This document shows, piece after piece, positions 1 to 8,941 of a DNA stretch of 64,000 nucleotides. Position 1 is the first letter of the stretch, and each line of letters opens with the position of its first letter. The stretch spans positions 2,555,501 to 2,619,500 of the forward strand of contig NZ_JAUSYN010000002.1 of the NCBI RefSeq assembly GCF_030816915.1, given 5' to 3'. A program made the translations under genes and the position numbers. The notes beneath the pieces were generated by a model. The model worked only from the letters and a program-made list of their open reading frames with translations. It was not told the DNA's origin and did no database searches. Origin of the DNA: Streptomyces sp. B3I8 (GTDB lineage Bacteria; Actinomycetota; Actinomycetes; Streptomycetales; Streptomycetaceae).

Positions 1-97
1 CGAGACCTGCCACGGGGCCAATGCGTAAGGGCCGGACCGACGCGGCACAACACCGAACGGGAAGGGCCGGAGGGAGGGAGAGAGAAGGAGGCCGGGC

Positions 98-562
98 GTG
101 AGCCTCCCCTGCCTGTCCGCCTCCCTCCTCCTCGCCGCACTGTGGACAGCGATCGGCGCCCACGGCACCCGCGCCACCCTGCGCGCCCGCCGCTCCCTGC
201 GCCTGCTCGGCGTCCCCGGCATACGCACGCGGGGCGAGGTGGCCAACGACGCCCGCCGGGTGGGCCCGTCGTACCACCCGCCACAGATCCGCTACGAGGC
301 CCCGCCGCCGGACCGTCCCGGCGCCCCCGCGACCCACACCTACCGCGAGGTCCCCCTCAACCACGCCTCCCCGCACGCCCTGCACCGCGGCACCCGCGTA
401 CACCTCCGCTACGACCCGAGGGACCCCCGTCGCGCGGTGGTCGTCCGGACGGCGAAGGCGTACTCGCCCACGACGAACCTGGTGTGGTGCGCGGCGTTCA
501 CGACGTTCGGGGTGGCCGTAGGCGTGCTCACACTCCTCCACGCGACCCTCGGCACCCCCTGA
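98..562 (+). CDS. DUF3592-like membrane protein
   Basis: Small protein (154 aa) with a hydrophobic N-terminal segment (about residues 5-22) and a second hydrophobic segment near the C-terminus (about 128-150). The soluble middle contains a run that ends with RYDPRDPRRAVV, typical of DUF3592 domains. The GTG start is preceded by a strong AGAAGGAGG six bases upstream. Function is not known; DUF3592 proteins are small membrane proteins common in actinomycetes. No operon partner is seen, since the next gene lies about 140 bases downstream with its own start region. Confidence 0.75.
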   Translation: MSLPCLSASLLLAALWTAIGAHGTRATLRARRSLRLLGVPGIRTRGEVANDARRVGPSYHPPQIRYEAPPPDRPGAPATHTYREVPLNHASPHALHRGTRVHLRYDPRDPRRAVVVRTAKAYSPTTNLVWCAAFTTFGVAVGVLTLLHATLGTP

Positions 563-703
563 AACCGACCTGCCCGACCTGACCAACCGCAACCGCGCCG
601 TCTGCCCATGGCCCCAACAGGGCGCACGCTCCCGCCCGTTGAGCCCATGCGTACGGAGTACGCTTTATGAAATCCGTACCCCCACCGTTGTACGGTCGCC
701 CGC

Positions 704-1612
704 ATGGAAACACGAGACACGACGGCCGCCCCGAGCGGCGACGCCCAGGACCTGCCGAGCAACCGGGGCCGCTGGGGCGAGGACGACGAACGCGGCACGC
801 TCAACCTGATCACCGACGAGGCCCGGGCCAGAGGCGCCGCGGAGGTCCGCACGGGCCGTACGGTCTCACTGGCGGTGCCGATCCGGCCGACCCCGCTCCT
901 CAGCGGCCCGTTCGCGCCCTCCACCCAGGACGCCTCCCCGGTCCAGCAGGTGCTGGTGTACACCGGCTCCCCCGCGATGGCGACGGCCGAGATCATGATC
1001 GTCACCAACCACCACCCCCGCTCGACGCACCTCGACGCACTGGCGCACATGCCGCGCGACGGCCAGGTCTACCCGGGGCGCCCCCTGGCCGAGAGCGTGA
1101 CGCCGGCCGGTGCGCGGCACGGCTCCACCACGGCGTTCGCCGACGGGATCGCCACCCGCGGCGTCCTGCTCGACCTGGCGGCCGACGGCCCGCTGCCCAG
1201 CGGCCACGCGGTCACCTCCCGCGATCTCGACGCCGCCGAGGAGCGCCAGGGCGTACGGCTGGAACCGGGAGACGCCCTGGTGGTGCACTGCGGCTGGGAC
1301 ATGACACCCGATCCCGCCCGCCCGATGCCCGGCATGAGCCTGGACGCCGTGCGCTGGATGCACGCACGCGGCGTCTCCCTCTACGCCGGCGACATCGGCG
1401 ACGCGCACCCCGCGCTGGACCCCGCCTGCCCCGCCCCGCTGCACGGAGTCGGCCTGCCCCTGCTGGGCATGCCCCTGATCGACGCCGCCGAGGTGGACGA
1501 ACTCGCCGCCACCTGCGCGGAACTGGGCCGCTACGCCTTCCTCCTCACGGTCGCGCCCCCGCGCATCCACGGCCTGACCGGCGTACCGGTGAACCCGCTC
1601 GCGGTCTTCTGA
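704..1612 (+). CDS. Cyclase family protein (kynurenine formamidase-like)
   Basis: 302-aa protein of the putative cyclase / metal-dependent hydrolase family (PF04199). The metal-binding signature appears as STHLDALAHM, matching the family pattern HxGTHxDxPxH in its STHLDA form, and family-typical segments such as GRWGEDDERGTLN and GDALVVHCGWD follow. The family includes arylformamidases and polyketide-associated cyclases; no substrate can be assigned here. The ATG at 704 lies just downstream of a TACGGT hexamer with no clear Shine-Dalgarno, so a leaderless transcript is possible. It converges with the LysR-type gene, leaving only about 30 bases between the stops. Confidence 0.85.
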   Translation: METRDTTAAPSGDAQDLPSNRGRWGEDDERGTLNLITDEARARGAAEVRTGRTVSLAVPIRPTPLLSGPFAPSTQDASPVQQVLVYTGSPAMATAEIMIVTNHHPRSTHLDALAHMPRDGQVYPGRPLAESVTPAGARHGSTTAFADGIATRGVLLDLAADGPLPSGHAVTSRDLDAAEERQGVRLEPGDALVVHCGWDMTPDPARPMPGMSLDAVRWMHARGVSLYAGDIGDAHPALDPACPAPLHGVGLPLLGMPLIDAAEVDELAATCAELGRYAFLLTVAPPRIHGLTGVPVNPLAVF

Positions 1613-1643
1613 AACCCCGCGCCCGCACCCCCCTGACCACCAC

Positions 1644-2600
1644 TCAGCCCGCCACACCGCCCGCCGCTCCGCCCGCCACTCCCCCCGGCTCGGCGGCAAG
1701 AGCCCGAACCGCACCGTGCACACGCTCGCGGAGCCACCGCGAGGCCGGGTCCTCGTCGACGCGGCGGTGCCAGCGGAGTTGGACGTCGGCGGCGGGAAGG
1801 TCGAAGGGCACCTCGTGGAGGCGCAGCGGAACGCCCCGTTGCACCAGGTGGGCGGCCGTGATCCGCGGCACGAGGCAGATGAAGTCGCCCTCCAGGGCCA
1901 TGAGGGCGCCGACGGCGTAGGAGGGGACGACCGCCGCGACGCGGCGGGCACGCCCCGCCCGCTCCAGCGCGTCGTCGAGCGGCCCCCGGGCGAGGCCGCG
2001 CCGCGAGGCGGAGATGTGCGGACGGGCGCACAGGTCGTCGACGGTGAGCCGGGCCGCGCGCCCCAGCGCGGAATCGGCGGCGACGACGGCGACGAAGCGG
2101 TCGGTGAGCAGCGTCGAGGTGTGGACGTCCGGGGGCGGCGGGCCCGCCACGCAGATGTCGAGGTCGATCGAGCCGTCGCGCAGGAGGTCGGGCTCCTTGG
2201 ACTCCTGGGCCACGAACCGCAGGAGGACTCCCGGGGCGTCCGCGGTGACCCGCCGGGTCAACCGGGGCGCGAGGACCGGGGCGAGCCCGTCGTTGATGCG
2301 GATGGAGAAGGCCCGCTGCCAGGACCGGGGGTCGCGGCCGGCGGTGTCGGCCCGCAGCTCCGCGGCGGCCTCGAGCAGCGCCTTGACCCGCGGCGCCGAC
2401 CGCTGCGCGAAGGGCGTGGGGACGAGTCGCTGCCCGGCCCGGACGAGGATGGGGTCGCCCATGGCGCGCCGCAGCCGGCTCAGCGCCCTGCTGGTCGCGG
2501 GCGCGGACAGGTGCAGCCGCCCGGCGGCCTCGGCGACGCTGCCGGTGTCCATCAGCGCGTCGAACACGCGCAGCAGGTTGAGATCCAGCTCCTCCGTCAC
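1644..2600 (-). CDS. LysR-family transcriptional regulator
   Basis: Full-length LysR-type regulator. The N-terminal winged helix-turn-helix reads LNLLRVFDALMDTGSV, then HLSAPATSRALSRLRRAMGD, followed by a substrate-binding domain to about residue 318. The GTG at 2600 (VTEELDLN) was preferred over a longer reading frame because LysR proteins begin within a few residues of the DLNLL motif. It is divergent from the NADP oxidoreductase gene at 2948, with a 347-base intergenic region between them, the usual arrangement for LysR control of a neighbour; it may also act on the cyclase. The inducer is unknown. Confidence 0.92.
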   Translation of the reverse strand: MTEELDLNLLRVFDALMDTGSVAEAAGRLHLSAPATSRALSRLRRAMGDPILVRAGQRLVPTPFAQRSAPRVKALLEAAAELRADTAGRDPRSWQRAFSIRINDGLAPVLAPRLTRRVTADAPGVLLRFVAQESKEPDLLRDGSIDLDICVAGPPPPDVHTSTLLTDRFVAVVAADSALGRAARLTVDDLCARPHISASRRGLARGPLDDALERAGRARRVAAVVPSYAVGALMALEGDFICLVPRITAAHLVQRGVPLRLHEVPFDLPAADVQLRWHRRVDEDPASRWLRERVHGAVRALAAEPGGVAGGAAGGVAG

Positions 2601-2764
2601 GGCCGCCCCTCCCCATGAGTGCGTGCAGCGCAATCACTATCTGCCAATGATGCACTGGACGTCATGTCCGAACCGGACGAATACTGAGTTGCGGGACCGG
2701 ACGTACGCACCGCTCCCGACGGCCGCCAGGCCGCACCCGCACCCGCCCTGGCCCGGCCCTCGCC

Positions 2765-2890
2765 CCGGCCTCGAACCTCGACCACGCCCCTCGACCCCGG
2801 CCTCGAACCTCGACCACGCCCCTCGACCCCGGCCCCGAACCTCGACCACGCCCCTCGACCCCGGCCCCGAACCTCGACCTCGACCTCGAC
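2765..2890. repeat. 32-bp tandem repeat, about four copies, in LysR/oxidoreductase intergenic region
   Basis: The GG that starts each GGCCTCGAAC / GGCCCCGAAC unit recurs at 2767, 2799, 2831 and 2863, an exact 32-bp period. The array breaks down into a short run of CTCGAC hexamers before 2890. It lies in the divergent promoter region between the LysR gene and the oxidoreductase. The rest of 2601-2947 shows no gene. Confidence 0.9.
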
Positions 2891-2947
2891 CTCGCCGGGC
2901 GGACGCGCGGGCCCCCCAACCACCAGCACCGGAACCGGAGTTCAGCC

Positions 2948-3910
2948 ATGCCCAGGATCGTGCGCCCGACCGCCTACGGCACTCCCGACGTACTCACCGT
3001 GACCGAGGTGCCCGTCCCCCGCGCGGCGGCCGACACCGTGGTCGTCGAGGTGCGGGCCGCCGGGGTCAACCCGGTCGACTGGAAGCTCTACAGCGGCACG
3101 TTCCACGCCGTGGACGAGGACCTCAAGGAGTCCGCCGGGGTCACCGCCTCCCTGCCCTCGCTCGGGCTGGAGTGCGCCGGCGTCGTCACCGAGGTCGGGT
3201 CCGAGGTGTCCGGCGTGCGGGTCGGCGACGAGGTCATCGTGTTCCCCGTGACGGAGGCCTACGCCGACTACGTCACGGCCCCCGCGAGCTCGATCCTCCC
3301 CAAGCCCGCCGGACTCGGCTGGCCGGAGGCGGGATCGCTCCTGCTGACCGGCACCACCGCGGCGCACGCCCTGCACGCGGTCGCGGTGGACGCCGGTGAC
3401 ACGGTGCTCCTGCACGGCGGTTCCGGCGGGGTCGGCCTGATGGCCGTGCAACTCGCCGCCGCCCGGGGGGCGACGGTGATCGCCACCGCCGCCCCGCGCA
3501 ACCACGCGCTGCTGACCGAGCTCGGCGCCACCCCCGTCGCCTACGGCCCCGGGCTCGCCGACCGGGTACGCACCGCCGCACCGCAGGGTGTCGACGCCGC
3601 CGCCGACTTCGCCGGCACCGAAGAGGCACTGGACGTCTCGCTGGAACTCGTGGCCGACCGGAACCGGATCGTCTCGCTCACCGGGCCCGACCGGCGCGTC
3701 GAGGCCGGCATCAAGCTGATCGGCTACGGCCCGGGCCAGGACGCCGGCACCGAAGTCCGGGCGGCCGCCCGCGCCGACCTCGTCCACCGCGCCGGATCCG
3801 GCACCCTCCGCGTCGTCGTCGACACCGTCTTCCCCCTCGCCGAGGCCGCACAGGCACACAAGGCCGGACTCGCGGGACACGCCCCCGGCAAGCTCGTACT
3901 CGTCCCCTGA
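2948..3910 (+). CDS. NADP-dependent quinone oxidoreductase-like protein (MDR superfamily)
   Basis: 320-aa medium-chain dehydrogenase/reductase without the structural or catalytic zinc ligands, as in quinone oxidoreductases. GroES-like N-terminal half (AAGVNPVDWKLYSG) and Rossmann half with the nucleotide-binding loop LLHGGSGGVGLMAVQLA at about residues 153-169. It probably reduces small carbonyl or quinone compounds using NADPH. The ATG follows GGAG within ACCGGAGTTCAGCC. It is divergent from the LysR gene and followed by a TetR gene about 150 bases downstream; either regulator could control it. Confidence 0.9.
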   Translation: MPRIVRPTAYGTPDVLTVTEVPVPRAAADTVVVEVRAAGVNPVDWKLYSGTFHAVDEDLKESAGVTASLPSLGLECAGVVTEVGSEVSGVRVGDEVIVFPVTEAYADYVTAPASSILPKPAGLGWPEAGSLLLTGTTAAHALHAVAVDAGDTVLLHGGSGGVGLMAVQLAAARGATVIATAAPRNHALLTELGATPVAYGPGLADRVRTAAPQGVDAAADFAGTEEALDVSLELVADRNRIVSLTGPDRRVEAGIKLIGYGPGQDAGTEVRAAARADLVHRAGSGTLRVVVDTVFPLAEAAQAHKAGLAGHAPGKLVLVP

Positions 3911-4059
3911 CCCGCACACCCACCGCGCCCTCGGTGAAGCGACGCGGAAAGCGCCCGGCCCGGTGACGATCCCCGACCACCCCGGAGCCCGGACCGGGCG
4001 CATGAGAATCTGGGCGTCATGAGGATGTCGAACACGCCCGTGCACGGCGGCGGCCGGCG

Positions 4060-4668
4060 ATGAGCACCACGCGGACACTGGACGCCGAGGCCATACTGAC
4101 CGCCACCGAGAGCGTGCTGCGCCGCCACGGCCCCGAGAAGGCCACGGTGCGGGACGTGGCACGGGCCCTGGGCGTCAGCCACGCCAGCGTCTACCGGCAC
4201 TTCCCGTCCAAGACGGCGCTGCGGGAAGCCGTCACCCGGCGCTGGATCAGCCGCGCACACGAGGGCCTCGAGCCCCTGGCGACGGACACCCGCCTGCCAC
4301 CTCCCGAACGCCTACGCGCCTGGCTCACCACACTCTTCACCTGCAAGCGCGACATGACATCCGAGGACCCGGAACTCTTCGCCACCTTCAGCATCCTGGT
4401 GGCCGAACACAGAGCCGCGGCCACCGACCACGTGGCCGACCTCATCGGGCAACTGCGCGGCATCATCACCGACGGCGTCCGCACCGGCGACTTCACCCCC
4501 ACCGACCCCACCGCAGCGGCCCACACCCTCTTCAACGCCACCATGGCCTACCACCACCCGGCCCACGCCCCCGACTGGCACGCCCCCGAAACGGAACCGG
4601 CACTGCAGTCCGTCTGCACGCTCCTCATCAACGGCCTGTCGGCACCCCCGGGACGCCACGACGCCTGA
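4060..4668 (+). CDS. TetR/AcrR-family transcriptional regulator
   Basis: 202 aa. Classical TetR helix-turn-helix at about residues 25-45 (ATVRDVARALGVSHASVYRH, then FPSKTALREAV) and a C-terminal ligand-binding domain. The CKRDMTSEDPELF segment resembles the C-terminal domain of a TetR subgroup often found next to oxidoreductases. It lies on the same strand as the oxidoreductase with about 150 bases between, so its own promoter is likely. Effector unknown. Confidence 0.9.
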   Translation: MSTTRTLDAEAILTATESVLRRHGPEKATVRDVARALGVSHASVYRHFPSKTALREAVTRRWISRAHEGLEPLATDTRLPPPERLRAWLTTLFTCKRDMTSEDPELFATFSILVAEHRAAATDHVADLIGQLRGIITDGVRTGDFTPTDPTAAAHTLFNATMAYHHPAHAPDWHAPETEPALQSVCTLLINGLSAPPGRHDA

Positions 4669-4757
4669 CCCCCGGCACCCGAAACCCGGCGAACCCCAGC
4701 CCAACACGCCCCCACCCACAGCCACCCGGGCAACGACGAGCGCCACCACCCCGCCGC

Positions 4758-4928
4758 CCCCGCCGCCCCGCTTCCGGGCCGCCCGGCCATACGGCTCCCC
4801 GCGGTGGAGGGGTGACAGTCAAGAGTGCAGCGCAGCGAAATCGGCGCAGTCGGCGCCCGAAGGGCGCTCTTGACCCTCACCCCGCAACTGCCACCCTGCG
4901 AATCGCCGGGTGGCCCTTGGGCGCCCTG
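4758..4928 (+). repeat. Dispersed palindrome-containing repeat, copy 1
   Basis: About 170 bases nearly identical to 9664-9833 in the same orientation, with weaker similarity reaching some 35 bases further upstream. The core holds an inverted repeat: GGGGTGACAGTCAAGAG at 4809-4825 pairs with CTCTTGACCCTCACCCC at 4867-4883 (15 of 17 complementary). Inside is a smaller GCGCCC-GAA-GGGCGC hairpin. It lies after the TetR gene and before the 3' end of the immunity gene, so it could terminate both. Its size and sequence conservation exceed an ordinary terminator. Confidence 0.85.
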
Positions 4929-4997
4929 CACAGTAGTAGACATGTTCGTCTCAGGGGTGGAGGCGTACGCCTGCGTCGACGGACGGTGCGCATGAGG

Positions 4998-5867
4998 TCA
5001 CGACTCTACCTCGCCCACCCAGCCGAAATTCAGGAGTTCCCTGGGCAGGTACTCGGATTCGACCTCGATCGGCATATCGGCGTCACGGGTCATGCAGGCG
5101 AGCGCCAGTGGCCCCAGGGCCACCAACCCGTCACTGCTGCGGCTCCGCTCCTCGTCGGCTGTCCAGTACTCCTTGTGCCACTGGAGAGCGTTGGCGAGTG
5201 TTTCGTTGAACCGCTCGGTTTCCTGGCGCTGGTACAAGTGGAAGAGTTCGAGCGGCGGGTAGAGGATTTTCAAGAGCAGTTCCTGGTCGGCGATCCGGAC
5301 ACGTGCGGGGTCAGTACCCTTCACAGCTGCCGTAACCTTCTCCCACATGAGGTCGGCCCGGCCGTTCCAGAAATTCTGCAGGGCCTCCACCCAGTCGTAG
5401 ACGTACGTGTCGAACTCGGCACCGGAGGCGCGCAGGAACGACACGGGCACGTGTGCGAGTTGCTCAAGACGACTGTTGTCACGGCAGATGGTGGCCAGGT
5501 ACCACGAGGTGAGCCAGGCACCTGCGTGCAGATAGGGCTGAGGTCCGGTGGCCGGCAGGTTCCTCATGTCGCCGTCGACTCCGATGCGGCACGGAACGGG
5601 CCCTTCGGTGGCAGTGCCGGCGGCGAAGAGGGCCGAGCCGACCTGCATCGCGGTGATCCACGCCTCCCACGTCGAGAATTTCGTGGCCTCGGGATCATCC
5701 GCGCACAGGGACTTCGCCACGGTCAGTGTGGTCTCCAGAGCCCGGGACCGGGACATCTCGGATCGTTCGAGCCGGTCGATCACCCGGTTCGTACTCGTGA
5801 CCAGGGACTGCACGTCGTCCCGAAAACCTTCCAGGGGGAAGTCGTGCCGTAGGACGCGCGTAACCAC
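4998..5867 (-). CDS. Immunity 49 (Imm49) family protein
   Basis: 289 aa, helix-rich, no signal peptide or membrane segment. The overall pattern (aromatic YDWVEALQNFWNGRADLW-type centre, TADEERSRSSDGLVALGPLALACM near the C-terminus) is that of Imm49 immunity proteins of polymorphic toxin systems. It starts only 16 bases after the stop of the toxin module on the same strand, the usual toxin-then-immunity order. The expected role is to bind and neutralise the cognate C-terminal toxin domain in the producer and its kin. The family call is from recognition, not from a search. Confidence 0.75.
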   Translation of the reverse strand: MVTRVLRHDFPLEGFRDDVQSLVTSTNRVIDRLERSEMSRSRALETTLTVAKSLCADDPEATKFSTWEAWITAMQVGSALFAAGTATEGPVPCRIGVDGDMRNLPATGPQPYLHAGAWLTSWYLATICRDNSRLEQLAHVPVSFLRASGAEFDTYVYDWVEALQNFWNGRADLMWEKVTAAVKGTDPARVRIADQELLLKILYPPLELFHLYQRQETERFNETLANALQWHKEYWTADEERSRSSDGLVALGPLALACMTRDADMPIEVESEYLPRELLNFGWVGEVES

Positions 5868-5882
5868 TGGGACTCTCCTGTC

Positions 5883-6509
5883 CTAGATCTTGAAGTGCTC
5901 CAGTACGGCACCAGCGTAGGAGCCACTGTTCTTGTTCGCCTGGACCAGTACGTACTGCAGCTTTCCATCCTCCAGGGCGTCGAAGAGCTTGTCGGCGATG
6001 ATCCGGTCCTCTCCGCCTCTCTTCCACATCAGGGTGAGGATGGTGTGTACGTACTGTTTCGTGCCCTGCTTGACCCGCATGCCCTGGCCCATGTCGCCGG
6101 CACCGTCGCGCCAGTCGAGGCTTGCAGACGGCGCCTTTTCCTCGACGATGGCGTATTTCCCGTCGTCATCGAGTTTGTAAAGATCGTCGAACATGTTGGC
6201 GCCGTTGGGTGTTCTGGGCAGATCGACCCAGTCTGCCTTCGGGAACAGATTCGGGATGACGTGCTGCCTTGCCGCCGACTCGCCCAGTTTCTCGCCCAGC
6301 TTGCTGTTGTTCGGTACGTCGCCGACCTGATCCCGATAGGCATCCTGCGCTTCCTTGAGCGCGGCCTCCGTCTCCGGGGAAGGATGGTCCAGATGTATCT
6401 TCTCCGCCCTCGTGAGCTCCATTCCGGCAACGCGATCTTTCGCGATCTTGTCGAGATCCGGGAGTTGTGAGGGGTGAACAGTGTCGAGCCCGAACGGCTT
6501 CCTGCCGAA
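5883..6509 (-). pseudogene. C-terminal toxin module of polymorphic toxin, out of frame with its carrier
   Basis: This frame encodes about 208 residues (GRKPFGLDTVHP... to ...VLEHFKI) that continue the carrier protein of 6166-8727 after a one-base shift at 6510-6511. An independent start exists (ATG at 6422, MELTRAEKIHLDHPSP, 179 aa), but no good ribosome site precedes it. The core has YAIVEEKAPSASLDWRDGAG and VKQGTKQYVHTI, an acidic-lysine arrangement suggestive of a restriction-endonuclease-like nuclease fold; that is inference. The immunity gene follows immediately. Whether the toxin is made depends on whether the shift is real, a sequencing error, or bypassed by ribosomal frameshifting. 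Confidence 0.65.
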
Positions 6510-8727
6510 CCTTTGTCTCCGACGGACCGTGGGGCAGGTCGTGCTTGGCTATGAAACTGCCGTCCGGCAACTGCTTGAGGATCGGCAGCTCGACGCCGTC
6601 GACGATCTTGCTCTTGTCCAGGCGGTGTCCCCGGGCGTCGTAGTTCTCCTCGCGCCATTCAGGGTCGTGGTTGGCCTTCCAGACATGTTCGTCCTGGAGC
6701 CGTTTCCGCTCCTCGGCTGTCAACTCGTGGGGTTCTTCATGTGAGCTGGAACCGGTGCCGTCGTCCGGCTGGTGTTCGGTCCGGTGCGAAGCGTCGTCGG
6801 GCTCGCCTGGATGATCGGGTACGTCGTCACCGACACGGCCCACATCGTCCGCGCCGCCTCCACTTGCGGGCGGCTCCGCGTCGTGGCCGTGTGTGCCCGG
6901 ACCGTCGTGGTGCGGGGTCGTGACGTCGTCCGTGTGGCCCGGGGCGTCGGGGTGGTGGGTGCCCGAGGTGTCGTTGTGGCCGGTGTGGACCGGGTTGTCC
7001 AGTTCGTTGGTGGGGAGGTGGTCGGCCGTGCCGCCGGGGAGGTTGTCGCCCGCGTGCCCGCCGGGGAGGTGCTCACCGGCATGGACGACGGGGGGCTCGC
7101 CGCCGGCGTGGATCACCGGGGTGTGCGTCGCGTCGTCGCCGACGCGGCCGATGTCGTCCAGGCCGCTGCCCAGTTTGATGTGCTGGCCGGCCTGTTCGGC
7201 GGTGTGGGCGCCGGCGCCGACCAGGGCCGGTTCCTTGATGGGGGTCGGGGTGTGTGGGTTGTCCGCGCCGGACTTCGCCGGGCCGTTCTCGCCCAGGTCG
7301 TCCAGGTTGGGCTGGTCGACGATGTCGCCGGGGCCGTCGGCGGTCTTCTGCAGGACGTTGCCGTGTTCGTCCAGGAGGTTGCCCTCCGGGTCCCAGTAGC
7401 GGGCCGGGGCGCCCGGCTCGGTCGGGAGCTTGGTCGTGCCCTCGGGCAGCGCGGGCACGTCGTCGGGGAGTTTGAAGTTGCCGTCGGGCAGCTTGACCGC
7501 GCCCTCCGGGATCGCCGCCCCTTCCGGGAGGTGGAACGTGCCGTCGGGGAGCTTCAGGGCGCCCTCCGGCAGGGTAATCGCGTTCTCCGGGAGCTTGGGG
7601 ATTTCGATGTTGCCGATGCCCTTCAGGGCCTTGCTGATGTCACCGATCTTCGACAGGCCCGCGCCGGCGCCCTTCATGACGTACGTCATCGGGTCGATGA
7701 CCTTGCCCGCCTTGCCGGCGACGGAGAGCGCCTTGGCGATCGCGCCCGCCTTGCCCGCGCCCGACGCCGCCGTACCCGCGCCGCCCGTGAAGACCGTCGT
7801 CAGGACGTTGAAGGTGACGGCGCCGGCCGCACGCGCGGGGTTCTTGCCCCACTCGTCCCACGCCACCAGCGCCTTGCCCGTCTCCTTCACCGCCGTACGG
7901 GAGTCGCGGATCCAGGCGGGGAGTTTGTCGTCGGGCAGGGCCCAGAACGCGGTGCCCACACCGGGGATGGAGGCGATCGCCAGGCCCGTGGCCAACTGGG
8001 CCAGGCCTTTCCATGCCTGGCCCATCGCGTCCCAGCCGCCGAAGCCGACCAGCGTGCCCAGGCCCTTGATCGTGCCCCACACACCGTCCACGATGAGGCC
8101 GTCCCACACGAACGACTTCACCCAGTGGCCGATCTCCCAGGCGTGGTGCTTCTCCTCCATCGGGTCGCCCCAGGGAAGCTTCGCGCCCTTCAGGTCGTCC
8201 GCGTTGAAGCCGTACTGGTCCTTGCGGTCCGATCCGTCGCCCGCCACCATCTGCGTGCCGCCGAAGATCCCCGTGATCTTGTTGTGGCAGGTGCGCTCCG
8301 CCGCCCAGAACGCCGCGACCGTCGTCGTGATCTCGTCGCGGATCCCGTTGTGCTCCTCGATCTTGTCCCCGTCGTACTCCCAGTCGTCGTCGTCCTTGAC
8401 CGAGTTGACGAACGTCGTCGCCTTCGTCTTCAGCTCCACCAGCTTCGACACCAGCGGACGGATCTCCGTCGCGTACGAGGACAGGGCCGACGAGACCGTC
8501 TCCAGGCCCGTCGCGAAGTCGTCCGCGCGGTCCTTCACCGGCTTCGTCGACGCGAAGAGCTGTTCCGCCTCCGGAGCCGTGTAGTACGCCGACAGACCCT
8601 GGAACTTCGCGTGCACGTCGCTGCCGGTCGTGCGGACATTGCCCGCGTCCGTCTTCAGCCCCTGATGCGCCAGCTCCAGTTGGAACAGGTCGCCCGTGAA
8701 CTGCGGTATCTGCTCGGGCTTGATCAC
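6166..8727 (-). CDS. Polymorphic toxin carrier protein (frameshifted before its toxin domain)
   Basis: The open frame reads 853 codons, but only the first ~739 make sense. Residues 1-120 are helical and WXG100/PPE-like; 190-330 hold glycine/alanine-rich hydrophobic stretches; about 385-450 carry repeated LPEG/LPDG motifs (LPEGALKLPDGTFHLPEGA); about 510-660 is a His/Asp/Gly/Pro-rich linker; 665-739 is a pre-toxin region (HDLPHGPSETK). From 6510 onward this frame is a shifted reading of the toxin domain and ends as Arg-rich nonsense. Deleting one G at 6510-6511 would restore a ~947-aa protein. Export by a type VII-like route is plausible from the N-terminus. The gene is divergent from the exonuclease gene. 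Confidence 0.7.
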   Translation of the reverse strand: MIKPEQIPQFTGDLFQLELAHQGLKTDAGNVRTTGSDVHAKFQGLSAYYTAPEAEQLFASTKPVKDRADDFATGLETVSSALSSYATEIRPLVSKLVELKTKATTFVNSVKDDDDWEYDGDKIEEHNGIRDEITTTVAAFWAAERTCHNKITGIFGGTQMVAGDGSDRKDQYGFNADDLKGAKLPWGDPMEEKHHAWEIGHWVKSFVWDGLIVDGVWGTIKGLGTLVGFGGWDAMGQAWKGLAQLATGLAIASIPGVGTAFWALPDDKLPAWIRDSRTAVKETGKALVAWDEWGKNPARAAGAVTFNVLTTVFTGGAGTAASGAGKAGAIAKALSVAGKAGKVIDPMTYVMKGAGAGLSKIGDISKALKGIGNIEIPKLPENAITLPEGALKLPDGTFHLPEGAAIPEGAVKLPDGNFKLPDDVPALPEGTTKLPTEPGAPARYWDPEGNLLDEHGNVLQKTADGPGDIVDQPNLDDLGENGPAKSGADNPHTPTPIKEPALVGAGAHTAEQAGQHIKLGSGLDDIGRVGDDATHTPVIHAGGEPPVVHAGEHLPGGHAGDNLPGGTADHLPTNELDNPVHTGHNDTSGTHHPDAPGHTDDVTTPHHDGPGTHGHDAEPPASGGGADDVGRVGDDVPDHPGEPDDASHRTEHQPDDGTGSSSHEEPHELTAEERKRLQDEHVWKANHDPEWREENYDARGHRLDKSKIVDGVELPILKQLPDGSFIAKHDLPHGPSETKVRQEAVRARHCSPLTTPGSRQDRERSRCRNGAHEGGEDTSGPSFPGDGGRAQGSAGCLSGSGRRRTEQQQAGRETGRVGGKAARHPESVPEGRLGRSAQNTQRRQHVRRSLQTR

Positions 8728-8941
8728 GCGTCTTCACCCCCGTGTGTCCGTGGGTCTTCCCGTCGGACGAACTCGCGTCAAGTTCAGATCATCATACAAA
8801 GAGGTGCTGACACCGCCCCAGGGTTGTTACCAGGGCCCGGGCAAAGTCGTTGATCACGCGGCTTACTCCAGCCGTAGATCTTGGTCTTCATGCTGGCTGG
8901 GCGTCCTGGCGCCGGTAGTGGGCGGTCTTGGCCCGGGCTTG

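Noticed and set aside
2637..2949. Minus-strand frames over the 32-bp array (Arg/Gly-rich)
   Set aside because: They are translations of the tandem repeat, not proteins.
4812..5852. Long plus-strand open frame of 346 codons over the immunity gene
   Set aside because: It starts within the palindromic repeat, overlaps the Imm49-like gene on the other strand and has no protein pattern; it is a GC-bias shadow.
6772..8853. Plus-strand open frame of 693 codons opposite the toxin carrier
   Set aside because: Val/Arg/Gly-rich with no domain; the minus-strand frame has the coherent LPEG/His-Asp pattern and ribosome site.
8696..8941. N-terminal extension of the exonuclease to ATG 8696
   Set aside because: It overlaps the start of the divergent toxin gene and encodes no recognisable sequence.
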